Below, piece after piece: positions 10,472-19,113 of a DNA stretch of 64,000 nucleotides (positions are counted from its first letter, which is position 1; each line of letters opens with the position of its first letter). The stretch lies in NCBI GenBank assembly GCA_039193455.1, contig JBCCWO010000004.1, positions 124,001 through 188,000 of the forward strand, written 5' to 3'. Both the position numbers and the translations under genes were made by a program. The notes beneath the pieces were generated by a model. The model worked only from the letters and a program-made list of their open reading frames with translations, was not told the DNA's origin and made no database searches. The stretch comes from JBCBGF01 sp039193455 (lineage in GTDB: Bacteria > Pseudomonadota > Alphaproteobacteria > Rhodobacterales > Rhodobacteraceae).

Positions 10472-11248
10472 ATGGCAAACACCGCTCTGATCACCGGCGC
10501 ATCCTCTGGCATAGGCTATGAGTTTGCGCGCTATCACGCATCCAAGGGCGGCGACCTTGTGATTACGGCGCGTCGGCGCGACCCGCTTGAGGCGCTAAAG
10601 GCCGAACTTGAGGGAAAGCACGGCGTCACCGTCCATGTGATCGACCTTGATCTGGGCGCACCGGGCGGGGCGGACAAGCTCTACGAGGCGGTGAAGGCAC
10701 TGGGCGTCGACATCAAGGTTCTGATCAACAATGCAGGTTTTGGTGGACATGGCATCTTCGTCGAACGGGACGCCGCGGCCGAACAGGCCATGATCGACCT
10801 TAACATCAGCGCGCTCGTCCGCCTGACCCACCACATCGCCAATGACATGGTCGCATCAGGCGGCGGCAAAATCCTGAACGTGGGCTCCACCGCCGGTTTC
10901 GCGCCCGGCCCCAACCAGGCGATCTATTTTGCCACCAAGGCCTTCGTGAACTCGTTCAGCCAGGCAATTGACCAGGAACTGCGCGACAAGGGCGTCACCT
11001 CCACCGTCCTCGCCCCCGGCTATGTCGAGACCGAATTTGCCAAAGCAGCGAACCTCGAAGGCACCAACATGGTCAAAGGCGGCGGCGCCAGCGCTGCGGA
11101 CGTGGCCAAGCATGGCTACGACGCGATGATGGGGGGCGAGTTGTTGACCATCAACGACAAGCGACTGAGCTTTATGCTCAACTGGATCGTGCCGTTGATG
11201 CCGCGGCGATTGGCGTTGAAGACGATTGCGCAGAGCCAGTCGAAGTAG
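10472..11248 (+). CDS. Short-chain dehydrogenase/reductase
   Basis: A 258-residue classical-type SDR. The cofactor glycine motif is TGASSGIG at the N-terminus, followed by LINNAGFG, the catalytic serine region (NVGSTAGF) and YFATK, the YxxxK pair. The sequence resembles the DltE/YqjQ-like group of SDRs of uncertain substrate. The ATG at 10472 (MANTALITGASSGIG) is chosen by family alignment; a start six codons earlier also exists. Two palindromic operators and a divergent TetR gene lie immediately upstream, so the gene is probably inducible. Confidence 0.9.
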   Translation: MANTALITGASSGIGYEFARYHASKGGDLVITARRRDPLEALKAELEGKHGVTVHVIDLDLGAPGGADKLYEAVKALGVDIKVLINNAGFGGHGIFVERDAAAEQAMIDLNISALVRLTHHIANDMVASGGGKILNVGSTAGFAPGPNQAIYFATKAFVNSFSQAIDQELRDKGVTSTVLAPGYVETEFAKAANLEGTNMVKGGGASAADVAKHGYDAMMGGELLTINDKRLSFMLNWIVPLMPRRLALKTIAQSQSK

Positions 11249-11528
11249 TGCGCTGAATGCCATGTCCAACGCGCCACGGATTTCAAACCTCTGCGGCGTT
11301 GCTCCTGCGAGAGCGGAGCGGGCAAATGGGTCCGATCGAACAGCATCGGCCAGAGCTTGGTTGCCGATCGCCGAGACACGCCAACCAAGACGCCTCGCAT
11401 CGGGGTGCGTGTCATTGTCTCGACTAAAGGTCGCGCGTGATTTGGCGGTTGTGGGCGTCGGCATGGGCCGCAGTCCACGCTCCGCTCGTCTGTGTGACCG
11501 GCCACACCTCCAGCGTCACATACGGAGT

Positions 11529-12017
11529 CTAATCCCCATGACGCAGGCGCACCGCGATCCGTTGGGGGGGCGAGTATAGAAAGAGTATCCCACCCGCCCT
11601 GCGCACGTACCATGACCCCGGCTCTCGCATCGCAGCTGCGATGCGCTCGGCGGTGGCCGCATCAAATCGGTTGATGCAGTCCACCCCATTGTGCCTCTCG
11701 GGGTTCGGCGGCGACGCAGGCGTGGGCTGCCAATTGCCACCCCACCGAAACTGCCTTCTGCCACCGCTATCCGCCTCTTCCGCCGGCTCTGTGGGCGCCG
11801 TCTCTGCGAGGGACACGACCGCGTAGGTGCAGCCGAACGGCCCGCCAAGAAGGGGGTGCCAGCGGCGGGAGTAGAGAACGCGATCATACGCAACCAGATT
11901 TGAAAACAGCGTCCGCGCGTAGGTCACGTTTTGAAACTGAAGAACACCCAACACGCCCAGCACCAGCGCAAGAAGGGCAACGCCTGCCGTAACGGCAAGC
12001 CACTTCAGCGCGCGCAC
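11529..12017 (-). CDS. Hypothetical membrane-anchored protein
   Basis: A 162-residue frame with a GTG start (ending at 12017), an N-terminal hydrophobic anchor (WLAVTAGVALLALVLGVLGV) and an extracytoplasmic part of about 130 residues containing two cysteines (FGCTYAVV and GVDCINRF) that could pair. No family is recognised. No good ribosome site is seen, but the membrane segment and the position just downstream of clpX on the same strand make a real gene more likely than not. The 280 bp beyond its stop (11249-11528) show no gene I can support. Confidence 0.5.
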   Translation of the reverse strand: MRALKWLAVTAGVALLALVLGVLGVLQFQNVTYARTLFSNLVAYDRVLYSRRWHPLLGGPFGCTYAVVSLAETAPTEPAEEADSGGRRQFRWGGNWQPTPASPPNPERHNGVDCINRFDAATAERIAAAMREPGSWYVRRAGGILFLYSPPQRIAVRLRHGD

Positions 12018-12058
12018 ATCAAACTGGCAGGCCGCGCAGACACGCGCTTAGCGCCCGA

Positions 12059-13324
12059 TCAGCCTGCGGATGCCGGCTCTTTCTTTGCGTCCGAGTAAAT
12101 CATCAGCGGCGCGGATTCCGAGGCCACCGCCTCTTCATTGACCACCACCTCTTCGATCGCATCCATACCCGGCAGATCGAACATCGTGTCGAGCAGGATG
12201 TCTTCCATGATCGAGCGCAGGCCGCGCGCGCCGGTCTTACGCTCAATCGCGCGCTTGGCGATGGCAGACAGGGCGTCGTCGGTGAAGGTCAGCTTGGTAT
12301 CTTCCAGCTCAAACAGCCGCTGGTACTGCTTGACCAAAGCATTCTTCGGCGCGGTCAGGATCGTGACCAGAGCGTCTTCGTCGAGGTCCTGCAACGTGGC
12401 GATCACGGGAAGACGACCCACGAATTCCGGGATCAGACCGAATTTGAGCAGGTCTTCCGGCTCAAGGTCGGTGAACATCTCACCCACACCGCGATCGTCG
12501 TTTTCGCGCACATCGGCGCCAAAGCCCATCGCGCTGCCTTTGCCGCGCTGGCTGATGATCTTTTCAAGTCCCGCGAAGGCGCCGCCGCAGATGAACAGGA
12601 TGTTGGTCGTATCCACCTGCAGGAATTCCTGCTGCGGATGCTTGCGCCCGCCCTGCGGCGGGACGGAGGCCACGGTGCCTTCCATGATTTTCAGAAGCGC
12701 CTGCTGCACGCCTTCGCCCGACACATCGCGGGTGATGGACGGGTTGTCAGACTTGCGCGTGATCTTGTCGACCTCGTCGATATAAACGATCCCGCGCTGG
12801 GCGCGTTCCACGTTGTATTCGCTGGCCTGCAAGAGCTTGAGGATGATGTTCTCCACATCCTCGCCCACGTACCCCGCCTCCGTCAGCGTCGTGGCATCGG
12901 CCATCGTGAAGGGCACATCTAGGATGCGCGCCAGGGTCTGGGCCAGCAGCGTCTTACCGCAGCCCGTGGGGCCGATCAGCAGGATGTTCGATTTCGCAAG
13001 CTCGATATCGCCGGACTTTGCCGCGTGGTTCAGGCGCTTGTAATGGTTGTGGACCGCAACCGACAGCACGCGCTTGGCGTGCGCCTGCCCGATGACATAA
13101 TCGTCCAGAACCTCGCAAATTTCCTTCGGCGTCGGCACGCCGTCCGAAGACTTCAGGCTCGATGACTTCGTCTCTTCCCGGATGATGTCCATGCACAGTT
13201 CGACGCATTCGTCGCAGATGAACACCGTGGGTCCGGCGATCAGCTTGCGCACCTCATGCTGGCTCTTTCCGCAGAAAGAGCAGTAGAGCGTGTTCTTGCT
13301 GTCGTTACCGGAAGAATTCGCCAT
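12059..13324 (-). CDS. clpX: ATP-dependent Clp protease ATPase subunit ClpX
   Basis: AAA+ unfoldase that recognises tagged proteins and threads them into ClpP. All expected features are visible in 421 residues: the N-terminal zinc-binding domain (Cys15, Cys18, Cys37, Cys40 in LYCSFCGKSQ and FICDECVELC), Walker A GPTGCGKT, Walker B IVYIDEVDKI, the pore-loop region EAGYVGEDVEN, and sensor 2 in KTGARGLRSI. clpP lies 116 bp upstream on the same strand, so the pair are probably coexpressed; a long inverted repeat between them could modulate clpX translation or act as a partial terminator. Confidence 0.98.
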   Translation of the reverse strand: MANSSGNDSKNTLYCSFCGKSQHEVRKLIAGPTVFICDECVELCMDIIREETKSSSLKSSDGVPTPKEICEVLDDYVIGQAHAKRVLSVAVHNHYKRLNHAAKSGDIELAKSNILLIGPTGCGKTLLAQTLARILDVPFTMADATTLTEAGYVGEDVENIILKLLQASEYNVERAQRGIVYIDEVDKITRKSDNPSITRDVSGEGVQQALLKIMEGTVASVPPQGGRKHPQQEFLQVDTTNILFICGGAFAGLEKIISQRGKGSAMGFGADVRENDDRGVGEMFTDLEPEDLLKFGLIPEFVGRLPVIATLQDLDEDALVTILTAPKNALVKQYQRLFELEDTKLTFTDDALSAIAKRAIERKTGARGLRSIMEDILLDTMFDLPGMDAIEEVVVNEEAVASESAPLMIYSDAKKEPASAG

Positions 13325-13352
13325 TACTACACCCCGAAGGCCTCACGTTTAT

Positions 13353-13391
13353 CTTTCTGCCCAACGCCCAGGGGCGCCCCTGCGCAGAAAG
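13353..13391 (-). promoter_or_regulatory. Inverted repeat in clpP-clpX intergenic region
   Basis: CTTTCTGC at 13353-13360 pairs with GCAGAAAG at 13384-13391, and the loop itself contains the self-complementary AGGGGCGCCCCT (13369-13380). On the minus strand this structure lies 29 nt before clpX and 49 nt after clpP. It has no T-run, so an attenuating or mRNA-processing role is more likely than full termination. Confidence 0.45.
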
Positions 13392-13440
13392 CCTACGGGA
13401 GAGCCAACCAAGGCACAATGTCGAATTTTGGGCGGCTTTG

Positions 13441-14070
13441 TCACGCCTCTGTGTCATCGCCTTTTGCGCGGCTTTCGACGATCTCGTCGATCAGGCCCCA
13501 CTCCTTGGCTTCTTCAGGCGACATAAAGTTGTCGCGATCGAGCGCTTTTTCCACTTCTTCCAGGGACCTACCGCAGTGCTTGACGTAGATTTCGTTGAGC
13601 CGTGTCTTCAGCTTCTGCGTCTCTTGCGCGTGGATCATGATGTCCGAGGCCTGGCCCTGATAGCCGCCCGACGGCTGATGCACCATGATCCGGCTGTTGG
13701 GCAGTGAAAACCGCATGCCGCCCTCGCCCGCGGCCAACAGAAGCGACCCCATCGACGCGGCCTGTCCCACCACCAAGGTGGACACTTTCGGGCGGATGTA
13801 TTGCATTGTGTCGTAGATCGAGAGACCGGATGTCACCACGCCCCCGGGCGAGTTGATGTACATCGAAATCTCTTTCGACGGATTCTCGGCCTCAAGGTGC
13901 AAAAGCTGCGCCACGATCAGCTGGCTCATCCCGTCATGGACGGGGCCGTTCACAAAGATGATGCGCTCTTTGAGAAGGCGCGAAAAAATATCATAGGCCC
14001 GTTCGCCGCGGCTCGTCTGTTCGACGACCATGGGCACGAGGTTCATGTAGGTATCGACGGGATCTTGCAT
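13441..14070 (-). CDS. clpP: ATP-dependent Clp protease proteolytic subunit ClpP
   Basis: Serine protease that forms the tetradecameric chamber of ClpXP/ClpAP. Catalytic Ser106 is in GQAASMGSLLLAAG and His131 in MVHQPSGGYQGQASD; the catalytic Asp is in DRDNFMSPEEA. The glycine-rich oxyanion strand NSPGGVVTSG is intact. Length 209 residues is standard. It lies upstream of clpX on the same strand and is divergent from an ArsR-type regulator gene. Confidence 0.98.
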   Translation of the reverse strand: MQDPVDTYMNLVPMVVEQTSRGERAYDIFSRLLKERIIFVNGPVHDGMSQLIVAQLLHLEAENPSKEISMYINSPGGVVTSGLSIYDTMQYIRPKVSTLVVGQAASMGSLLLAAGEGGMRFSLPNSRIMVHQPSGGYQGQASDIMIHAQETQKLKTRLNEIYVKHCGRSLEEVEKALDRDNFMSPEEAKEWGLIDEIVESRAKGDDTEA

Positions 14071-14189
14071 AAAGGCTGCCTGCTGCTTGCGGGATCTTTA
14101 TCCCAAGGGAGTTACGCTAGTCTTAGTTCCGGGTCCGGGGGGCCGCAAGGCCACCCCATCGTGCAATCTAAACACGGCTTGACAGAAAT

Positions 14190-14205
14190 GTAAGCCCTGA
14201 CTTAC
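14190..14205. promoter_or_regulatory. ArsR-type operator, copy 1
   Basis: GTAAG-N6-CTTAC, a perfect 5-bp-arm palindrome immediately upstream of the ArsR start codon. The spacing and arm sequence are repeated exactly in copy 2, 17 bp away centre to centre, suggesting two dimers of the encoded regulator. A TTGACA at 14179-14184 could be the -35 element these sites would block. Confidence 0.65.
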
Positions 14206-14223
14206 CGTAAGGCATGTCTTACG
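14206..14223. promoter_or_regulatory. ArsR-type operator, copy 2, spanning the start codon
   Basis: CGTAAG-N6-CTTACG, a perfect 6-bp-arm palindrome directly abutting copy 1. The ATG of the ArsR gene (14214-14216) lies in the centre of the site, so the operator includes the first codons. Confidence 0.65.
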
Positions 14224-14543
14224 AAGCAACCCTGATCGCGCTTGCCGATCCCACGCGCCGCGCCATCGTCGAGGCGTTGCGGGATGCGCCGCACAGCGTG
14301 GGGGTTCTGGCCCAGCGCTTTCCGATCAGCCGGCCGGCGGTGTCGCAGCATTTGCGCGTCTTGACCGATGCCGGGCTGGTCGCGGCCGAGGCGCAGGGCA
14401 CGCGGCGGCTGTACCGCCTGGCGCCCGAGGGCCTGGGCGCCCTGCGCGATTACCTTGATACCCTGTGGGACGATGCCCTTGCCGCCTACGCCGCCGAGGC
14501 CCGCCGCCTGTCCAATACCCAAAGGAGATCCGATTGTGATTGA
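14214..14543 (+). CDS. ArsR/SmtB family regulator
   Basis: A 109-residue winged-helix protein. Residues 4-80 match the family: ATLIALADPTRRAIVEALRD, then SVGVLAQRFPISRPAVSQHL (recognition helix) and the wing RVLTDAGLVAAEAQGTRRLY. No metal-binding cysteines are present, so it belongs to the non-metal group usually paired with SRPBCC/AHSA1 proteins, as here. The gene overlaps the downstream SRPBCC gene by 8 bp. No ribosome site precedes the ATG, while a TTGACA lies 30 nt upstream, so the message may be leaderless. Confidence 0.88.
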   Translation: MSYEATLIALADPTRRAIVEALRDAPHSVGVLAQRFPISRPAVSQHLRVLTDAGLVAAEAQGTRRLYRLAPEGLGALRDYLDTLWDDALAAYAAEARRLSNTQRRSDCD

Positions 14544-15000
14544 CCCGATTAAGAAATCCGTAACCGTCCCGCTCGACCGCCAAAGCGCCTTTGAGCTGTT
14601 CACGTCCGGGATCGACCGCTGGTGGCCGAAGGAAACGCATTCGCTGTCTTCAGGCGAGGGACGCGGCGATGCCGCCAAGGTGCGGGTCGAACCGGCAGAG
14701 GGCGGCAAGGTCATCGAAACCCTGCCCGATGGATCCGAGGCCCCGTGGGCCACCGTCACAGACTGGGCCCCGGGCGAACGGTTCGGGATGCGCTGGTATG
14801 TGGGCCGGGACGAGGCCGAGGCGACACAGGTGGACGTCCGCTTCACCCAGACCGAGGCGGGCACACGGGTTGACCTGACCCATTCCGGGTTCGAGGCCCT
14901 GGGCGACGCCGCCGTGGCCCAGCACAAGGGATACACCAGCGGGTGGGATCCGGTGCTCTACGACTGCTTTGCCGGATTTTGCGAGGCGGTCGCGGCCTGA
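14536..15000 (+). CDS. SRPBCC (AHSA1-like) domain protein
   Basis: A 154-residue START-like fold protein. The chosen GTG start at 14536 has AAAGGAG 8 nt upstream and gives (M)IDPIKKSVTVPLDRQSAFELF, the usual first strand and helix of the AHSA1 group, followed by WWPKETHSL and DRFGMRWYVG-type strands (seen as GERFGMRWYVG). The C-terminal helix contains HKGYTSGWDPVLYDCFAGF. Its start overlaps the end of the ArsR gene, so the two are translationally coupled; such ArsR-AHSA1 pairs are common but the bound hydrophobic ligand is usually unknown. Confidence 0.88.
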   Translation: MIDPIKKSVTVPLDRQSAFELFTSGIDRWWPKETHSLSSGEGRGDAAKVRVEPAEGGKVIETLPDGSEAPWATVTDWAPGERFGMRWYVGRDEAEATQVDVRFTQTEAGTRVDLTHSGFEALGDAAVAQHKGYTSGWDPVLYDCFAGFCEAVAA

Positions 15001-15017
15001 AGGCCGCATATTTTACG

Positions 15018-15113
15018 CCTCCGGCGGGGATATTTGGGGACCAAAGAGCGGGCTTTCTTTGGTCGGTAAATATCCCGGGGGAGACGCCGACAGGCGGCGG
15101 GGGCAGCGCCCCC
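15018..15113. repeat. Intergenic palindromic repeat, copy 1 (double hairpin)
   Basis: Two structures in tandem follow the SRPBCC stop codon. A long imperfect inverted repeat has arms at 15018-15046 and 15057-15083 that share the CCAAAG/CTTTGG ends and ATATTT/AAATAT cores. A tight hairpin follows, GGGGGC-AGC-GCCCCC at 15099-15113. The right-hand part (AAATATCCCGGGGGAGACG then GGCGGCGGGGGCAGCGCCCC) recurs at 42754-42812 and 58403-58460. It may end the ArsR-SRPBCC message. Confidence 0.75.
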
Positions 15114-15155
15114 TGCCCTGGTTGATGCCGGGTGCCGCCGCCCTACCCTCGGGCG

Positions 15156-16367
15156 ATGATCGACGCATTCCCCCCGACCCGCACCGCAGCGCTGGAAAGT
15201 CTGGCCGCCTTTGCCCCCAAGGCAGGCCGCGACTATGCCGCCGGGCGCAACTATGACCTGCCGGGCCATCCCCACGTCTCGGGACTGTCCCCCTACATCC
15301 GCCATCGCCTGATCACGGAAACCGAGGTCCTTGAAACCATCCTTGGCCGCTATTCACCGTTGACCGCCGGGAAGTTTATCCAGGAAGTGTTCTGGCGCAC
15401 GTATTGGAAGGGTTGGCTCGAGATGCGCCCCTCGGTCTGGACGGACTACCGCACAGGCGTGTCGGCGGCTCTGAACCGCGTGCAGACCGAAAGTGGTTTG
15501 CGGCAGGAATGGGAAGCGGCCTGTCGGGGCGAGACTGGCATCGCCGCGTTCGATCATTGGGCCAACGAGCTTGTTCAATCCGGCTACATGCACAACCACG
15601 CAAGGATGTGGTTTGCCTCGATCTGGATTTTCACGCTGCGCCTGCCATGGGAACTCGGGGCAGATTTCTTCCTGCGCCATCTGCTCGACGGCGATCCGGC
15701 GTCGAATACGCTCGGCTGGCGCTGGGTGGCGGGGCTGCAGACGCGCGGCAAACACTATGTCGCCCGGGTCTCCAACATCTCAAAGTATACCGAGGGGCGG
15801 TTAGGCGAGGGCCTCTACCTGAACACACAGGCGCAACCGCTTGATGGGCCACCGCATCCACCGCGCATCGACGCACCAAAGAGCGACCGCATAGATCCGG
15901 GTCTGCGCACCGGTCTCTTGATGACCGAGGACGATCTCTCGCCCGGCTTTGTGCTGGAGCAGTCCCAACCGGTTGCCACCTGCTTTCTGGACGGAACAGA
16001 CGCACGCTCACCGCTCGCGGTTGCGCCGGGCGTGCTGGAGTTTGCGGCGCAGGCGATGGCGGATTGCCAGGCGCGCTATGCCGCGCGGCTGGGTGAGGTC
16101 ATCGGCCCGGTGCGTGAACCCGAGGCCGTGGCAATCTGGGCGCGAGACCTGGCGCTCGATCAGATCGTCGTGCCCTACCCGCCAACGGGCCCGGCGGCCG
16201 AGCGTGTGGCCGCGCTGACGCAAGCGCTCGGCCCAAACATCCCGGTGGTGAAAGCTCTGCGGCCCTACGATGCGACGTGCTGGCCGGCCGCCACAGCGGG
16301 CTTTTTCAAGTTCAAGGGAAGGATCCCGCGCTTTCTGTCTGAGATCAAAGGCAGAACGGCGGCCTAG
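15156..16367 (+). CDS. Photolyase/cryptochrome-like FAD-binding protein without N-terminal antenna domain
   Basis: A 403-residue protein whose residues 1-215 match the FAD-binding helical domain of DNA photolyases and cryptochromes: SGLSPYIRHRLITE, FIQEVFWRTYWKGW, GYMHNHARMWFASIW, HLLDGDPASNTLGWRWVAG. The usual N-terminal alpha/beta antenna domain is absent. Instead residues about 270-392 form a separate C-terminal segment (AMADCQARYAARLGEVIG, AIWARDLALDQIVVPYP, WPAATAGFFKFKGRIP) that resembles the antenna-domain pattern. The start at 15156 (MIDAFPPTRT) is preferred over one eight codons upstream. The chemistry, DNA repair or light sensing, cannot be told from sequence alone. Tail overlaps the LysR gene by 4 bp. 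Confidence 0.85.
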   Translation: MIDAFPPTRTAALESLAAFAPKAGRDYAAGRNYDLPGHPHVSGLSPYIRHRLITETEVLETILGRYSPLTAGKFIQEVFWRTYWKGWLEMRPSVWTDYRTGVSAALNRVQTESGLRQEWEAACRGETGIAAFDHWANELVQSGYMHNHARMWFASIWIFTLRLPWELGADFFLRHLLDGDPASNTLGWRWVAGLQTRGKHYVARVSNISKYTEGRLGEGLYLNTQAQPLDGPPHPPRIDAPKSDRIDPGLRTGLLMTEDDLSPGFVLEQSQPVATCFLDGTDARSPLAVAPGVLEFAAQAMADCQARYAARLGEVIGPVREPEAVAIWARDLALDQIVVPYPPTGPAAERVAALTQALGPNIPVVKALRPYDATCWPAATAGFFKFKGRIPRFLSEIKGRTAA

Positions 16368-17248
16368 GCAAAGGCCTCAGCCACCAGATCGAACACCAAC
16401 CGGATGCGGCGGCTGGTGCGCAGTTCGCGATGGGTGGTCAACCATAGCGGGACGGTGAGCGGTTCCATCTCCACGGCCAAACGCTCGGCCTCCGGTGTCA
16501 GAACCGCAATATCCTCGGACATCGGCGCGATGCCCAACCCCTCTTGCATCATCCGCCAGCCCAGCAAGGCACTTTCTGATCCGTAGCGCATATTGGCCTG
16601 GCTCACCGGGACGCCGTGTTTGTTGAGCATCCCCACCAGCACCTCGGGCGTTCCCATGCCGATAAAGTCGTGGTGGGCCAGGTCCGCCAGCGTCTCTGGC
16701 CGCCCCCGGCGGTCGAGGTAGGCCGCGCTGGCATAAAGGTGCACGGGCACCTCGCGCACAAGTTTGGCAATGAGATCAGGATCTTCGGGGCGGATGTTAC
16801 GCAAGGCAATGTCGGCTTCACGCCGACGCAGGTCGCGCAAGTCGTTGGCGGCGATCAGATCCACCTCTATGCCCGGCGCGCGCTCACGCAGCGCATGCAG
16901 AACCGGCGCCATGAAGTACGAAATCACGATATCGGTCGCCGTAATCGCGACATGCCCCTCAACCGCCTGCGACTGGCCGGTCGCGGTGAGCGAAACACGC
17001 TCAGCCGCCGCGCCCATCGCCCGGAAATGCTCGATCAGCTCATGCCCCGCCTCGGTCAGCGTCATCGTGCGCCCGCCCCGTTCGAACAGCATCACGCCCA
17101 GATGCTCTTCCAGCGCGGTCACCTGGCGCCCGAGCGTTGGCTGGGTCAGCCTTAACGCGCGCGCGGCGGCCGACAAGGATCCCTCTTCCGCGGTCGCAAG
17201 AAAGGCCCGTGCCTGGTTCCAGTCGAAAGAGATCGCCGCCCAGTTAAT
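16364..17248 (-). CDS. LysR family regulator with no ordinary start codon
   Basis: A LysR-type regulator with the complete helix-turn-helix (FDWNQARAFLATAEEGSLSA then AARALRLTQPTLGRQVTALE) and a substrate-binding domain to the end. The conserved N-terminus has no ATG, GTG or TTG: the frame is open from the TGA at 17285-17287, and the first usual start is a TTG at 17176, inside the HTH (the Leu of GSLSAA). By homology translation should begin near an ATT at 17248 or ATA at 17260. The gene either uses a rare start codon or has lost its ATG by mutation. It is divergent from the methyltransferase gene it probably controls. Confidence 0.8.
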   Translation of the reverse strand: MNWAAISFDWNQARAFLATAEEGSLSAAARALRLTQPTLGRQVTALEEHLGVMLFERGGRTMTLTEAGHELIEHFRAMGAAAERVSLTATGQSQAVEGHVAITATDIVISYFMAPVLHALRERAPGIEVDLIAANDLRDLRRREADIALRNIRPEDPDLIAKLVREVPVHLYASAAYLDRRGRPETLADLAHHDFIGMGTPEVLVGMLNKHGVPVSQANMRYGSESALLGWRMMQEGLGIAPMSEDIAVLTPEAERLAVEMEPLTVPLWLTTHRELRTSRRIRLVFDLVAEAFA

Positions 17249-17349
17249 GCAATTATGTATGGAAGATCCACAGATTTCGCCAATTCACGGCAAGTTACCA
17301 TAGAGATATGTGCAGTTCATCCCTAAGATCAGAGATGAAAGAAAACAAG

Positions 17350-17979
17350 ATGACCGCCATGGTTCAACCCGCCCCCTTCTGGGACAAGATCGCCGAGAAA
17401 TACGCAAAGTCACCCATCGCCGACGTGCCCACCTATGAGCATACGATGGCCCGCACGCGCGCGTTCCTAAAACCCACCGACCGCGTCCTTGAGCTGGGCT
17501 GTGGCACCGGATCAACCGCGCTGTTGCTGGCGCCGTCGGTCGCGCAGATCACGGGCACGGATATCTCGGGCGAGATGGTCCGGATCGCAAACGGCAAAGC
17601 GGCCGATCAGGGCGCGCAAAAGGTGACCTTCGAACAAGCGGCCTCTGACGCCGATGCCTTTCCGGCGCAATCCTTCGACGCGGTGCTGGGCTACAACTTG
17701 CTGCACCTGCTCGAGGCCCCGATGCGCACCGTGCTGCGCGCCCTTAGCCTGCTGAAACCCGGCGGTGTGTTCATCACAAAGACCCCGTGCCTCGGCGATA
17801 GCAGTTTTGTCCTGCGGCTGGTGATCCCGGTGATGCAGATGCTGGGCAAGGCCCCCTTTGTCGGCTTCCCGACGGCGGAAGGCCTGGAGACGATGCTGCG
17901 CAAGGCCGGGTTCGAGGTCATCGCGTCAGAGACGCACGGCAAGGCGCGGAATCGGTTTCTTGTCGCGCAAAAGCTGTAG
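17350..17979 (+). CDS. Class I SAM-dependent methyltransferase
   Basis: A 209-residue methyltransferase. The SAM-binding glycine motif is VLELGCGTGSTALLL, followed by the acidic ribose-binding position in GTDISGEMV and motif II-like AVLGYNLLHLLE. The substrate is unknown. Three in-frame ATGs (17335, 17350, 17359) precede PAPFWDKIAEKYAKSP and none has a strong ribosome site; 17350 is a compromise. The gene is divergent from a LysR-type regulator, which suggests it is that regulator's target. Confidence 0.85.
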   Translation: MTAMVQPAPFWDKIAEKYAKSPIADVPTYEHTMARTRAFLKPTDRVLELGCGTGSTALLLAPSVAQITGTDISGEMVRIANGKAADQGAQKVTFEQAASDADAFPAQSFDAVLGYNLLHLLEAPMRTVLRALSLLKPGGVFITKTPCLGDSSFVLRLVIPVMQMLGKAPFVGFPTAEGLETMLRKAGFEVIASETHGKARNRFLVAQKL

Positions 17980-18066
17980 ACGCACCCAGCCGTTGATGCA
18001 GACGTGTCGGTCCCCTTGCGTATCGGTTAGGTCGGGGGCCGCCAATCGACGCTGTTCGGGCGGGCG

Positions 18067-19112
<1,046 letters not shown>

Positions 19113-19113
<1 letters not shown>

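Noticed and set aside
11249..11528. Possible genes in the gap after the SDR gene
   Set aside because: Frames here read as low-complexity Arg/Ser/Pro sequence without ribosome sites or family patterns; nothing supported.
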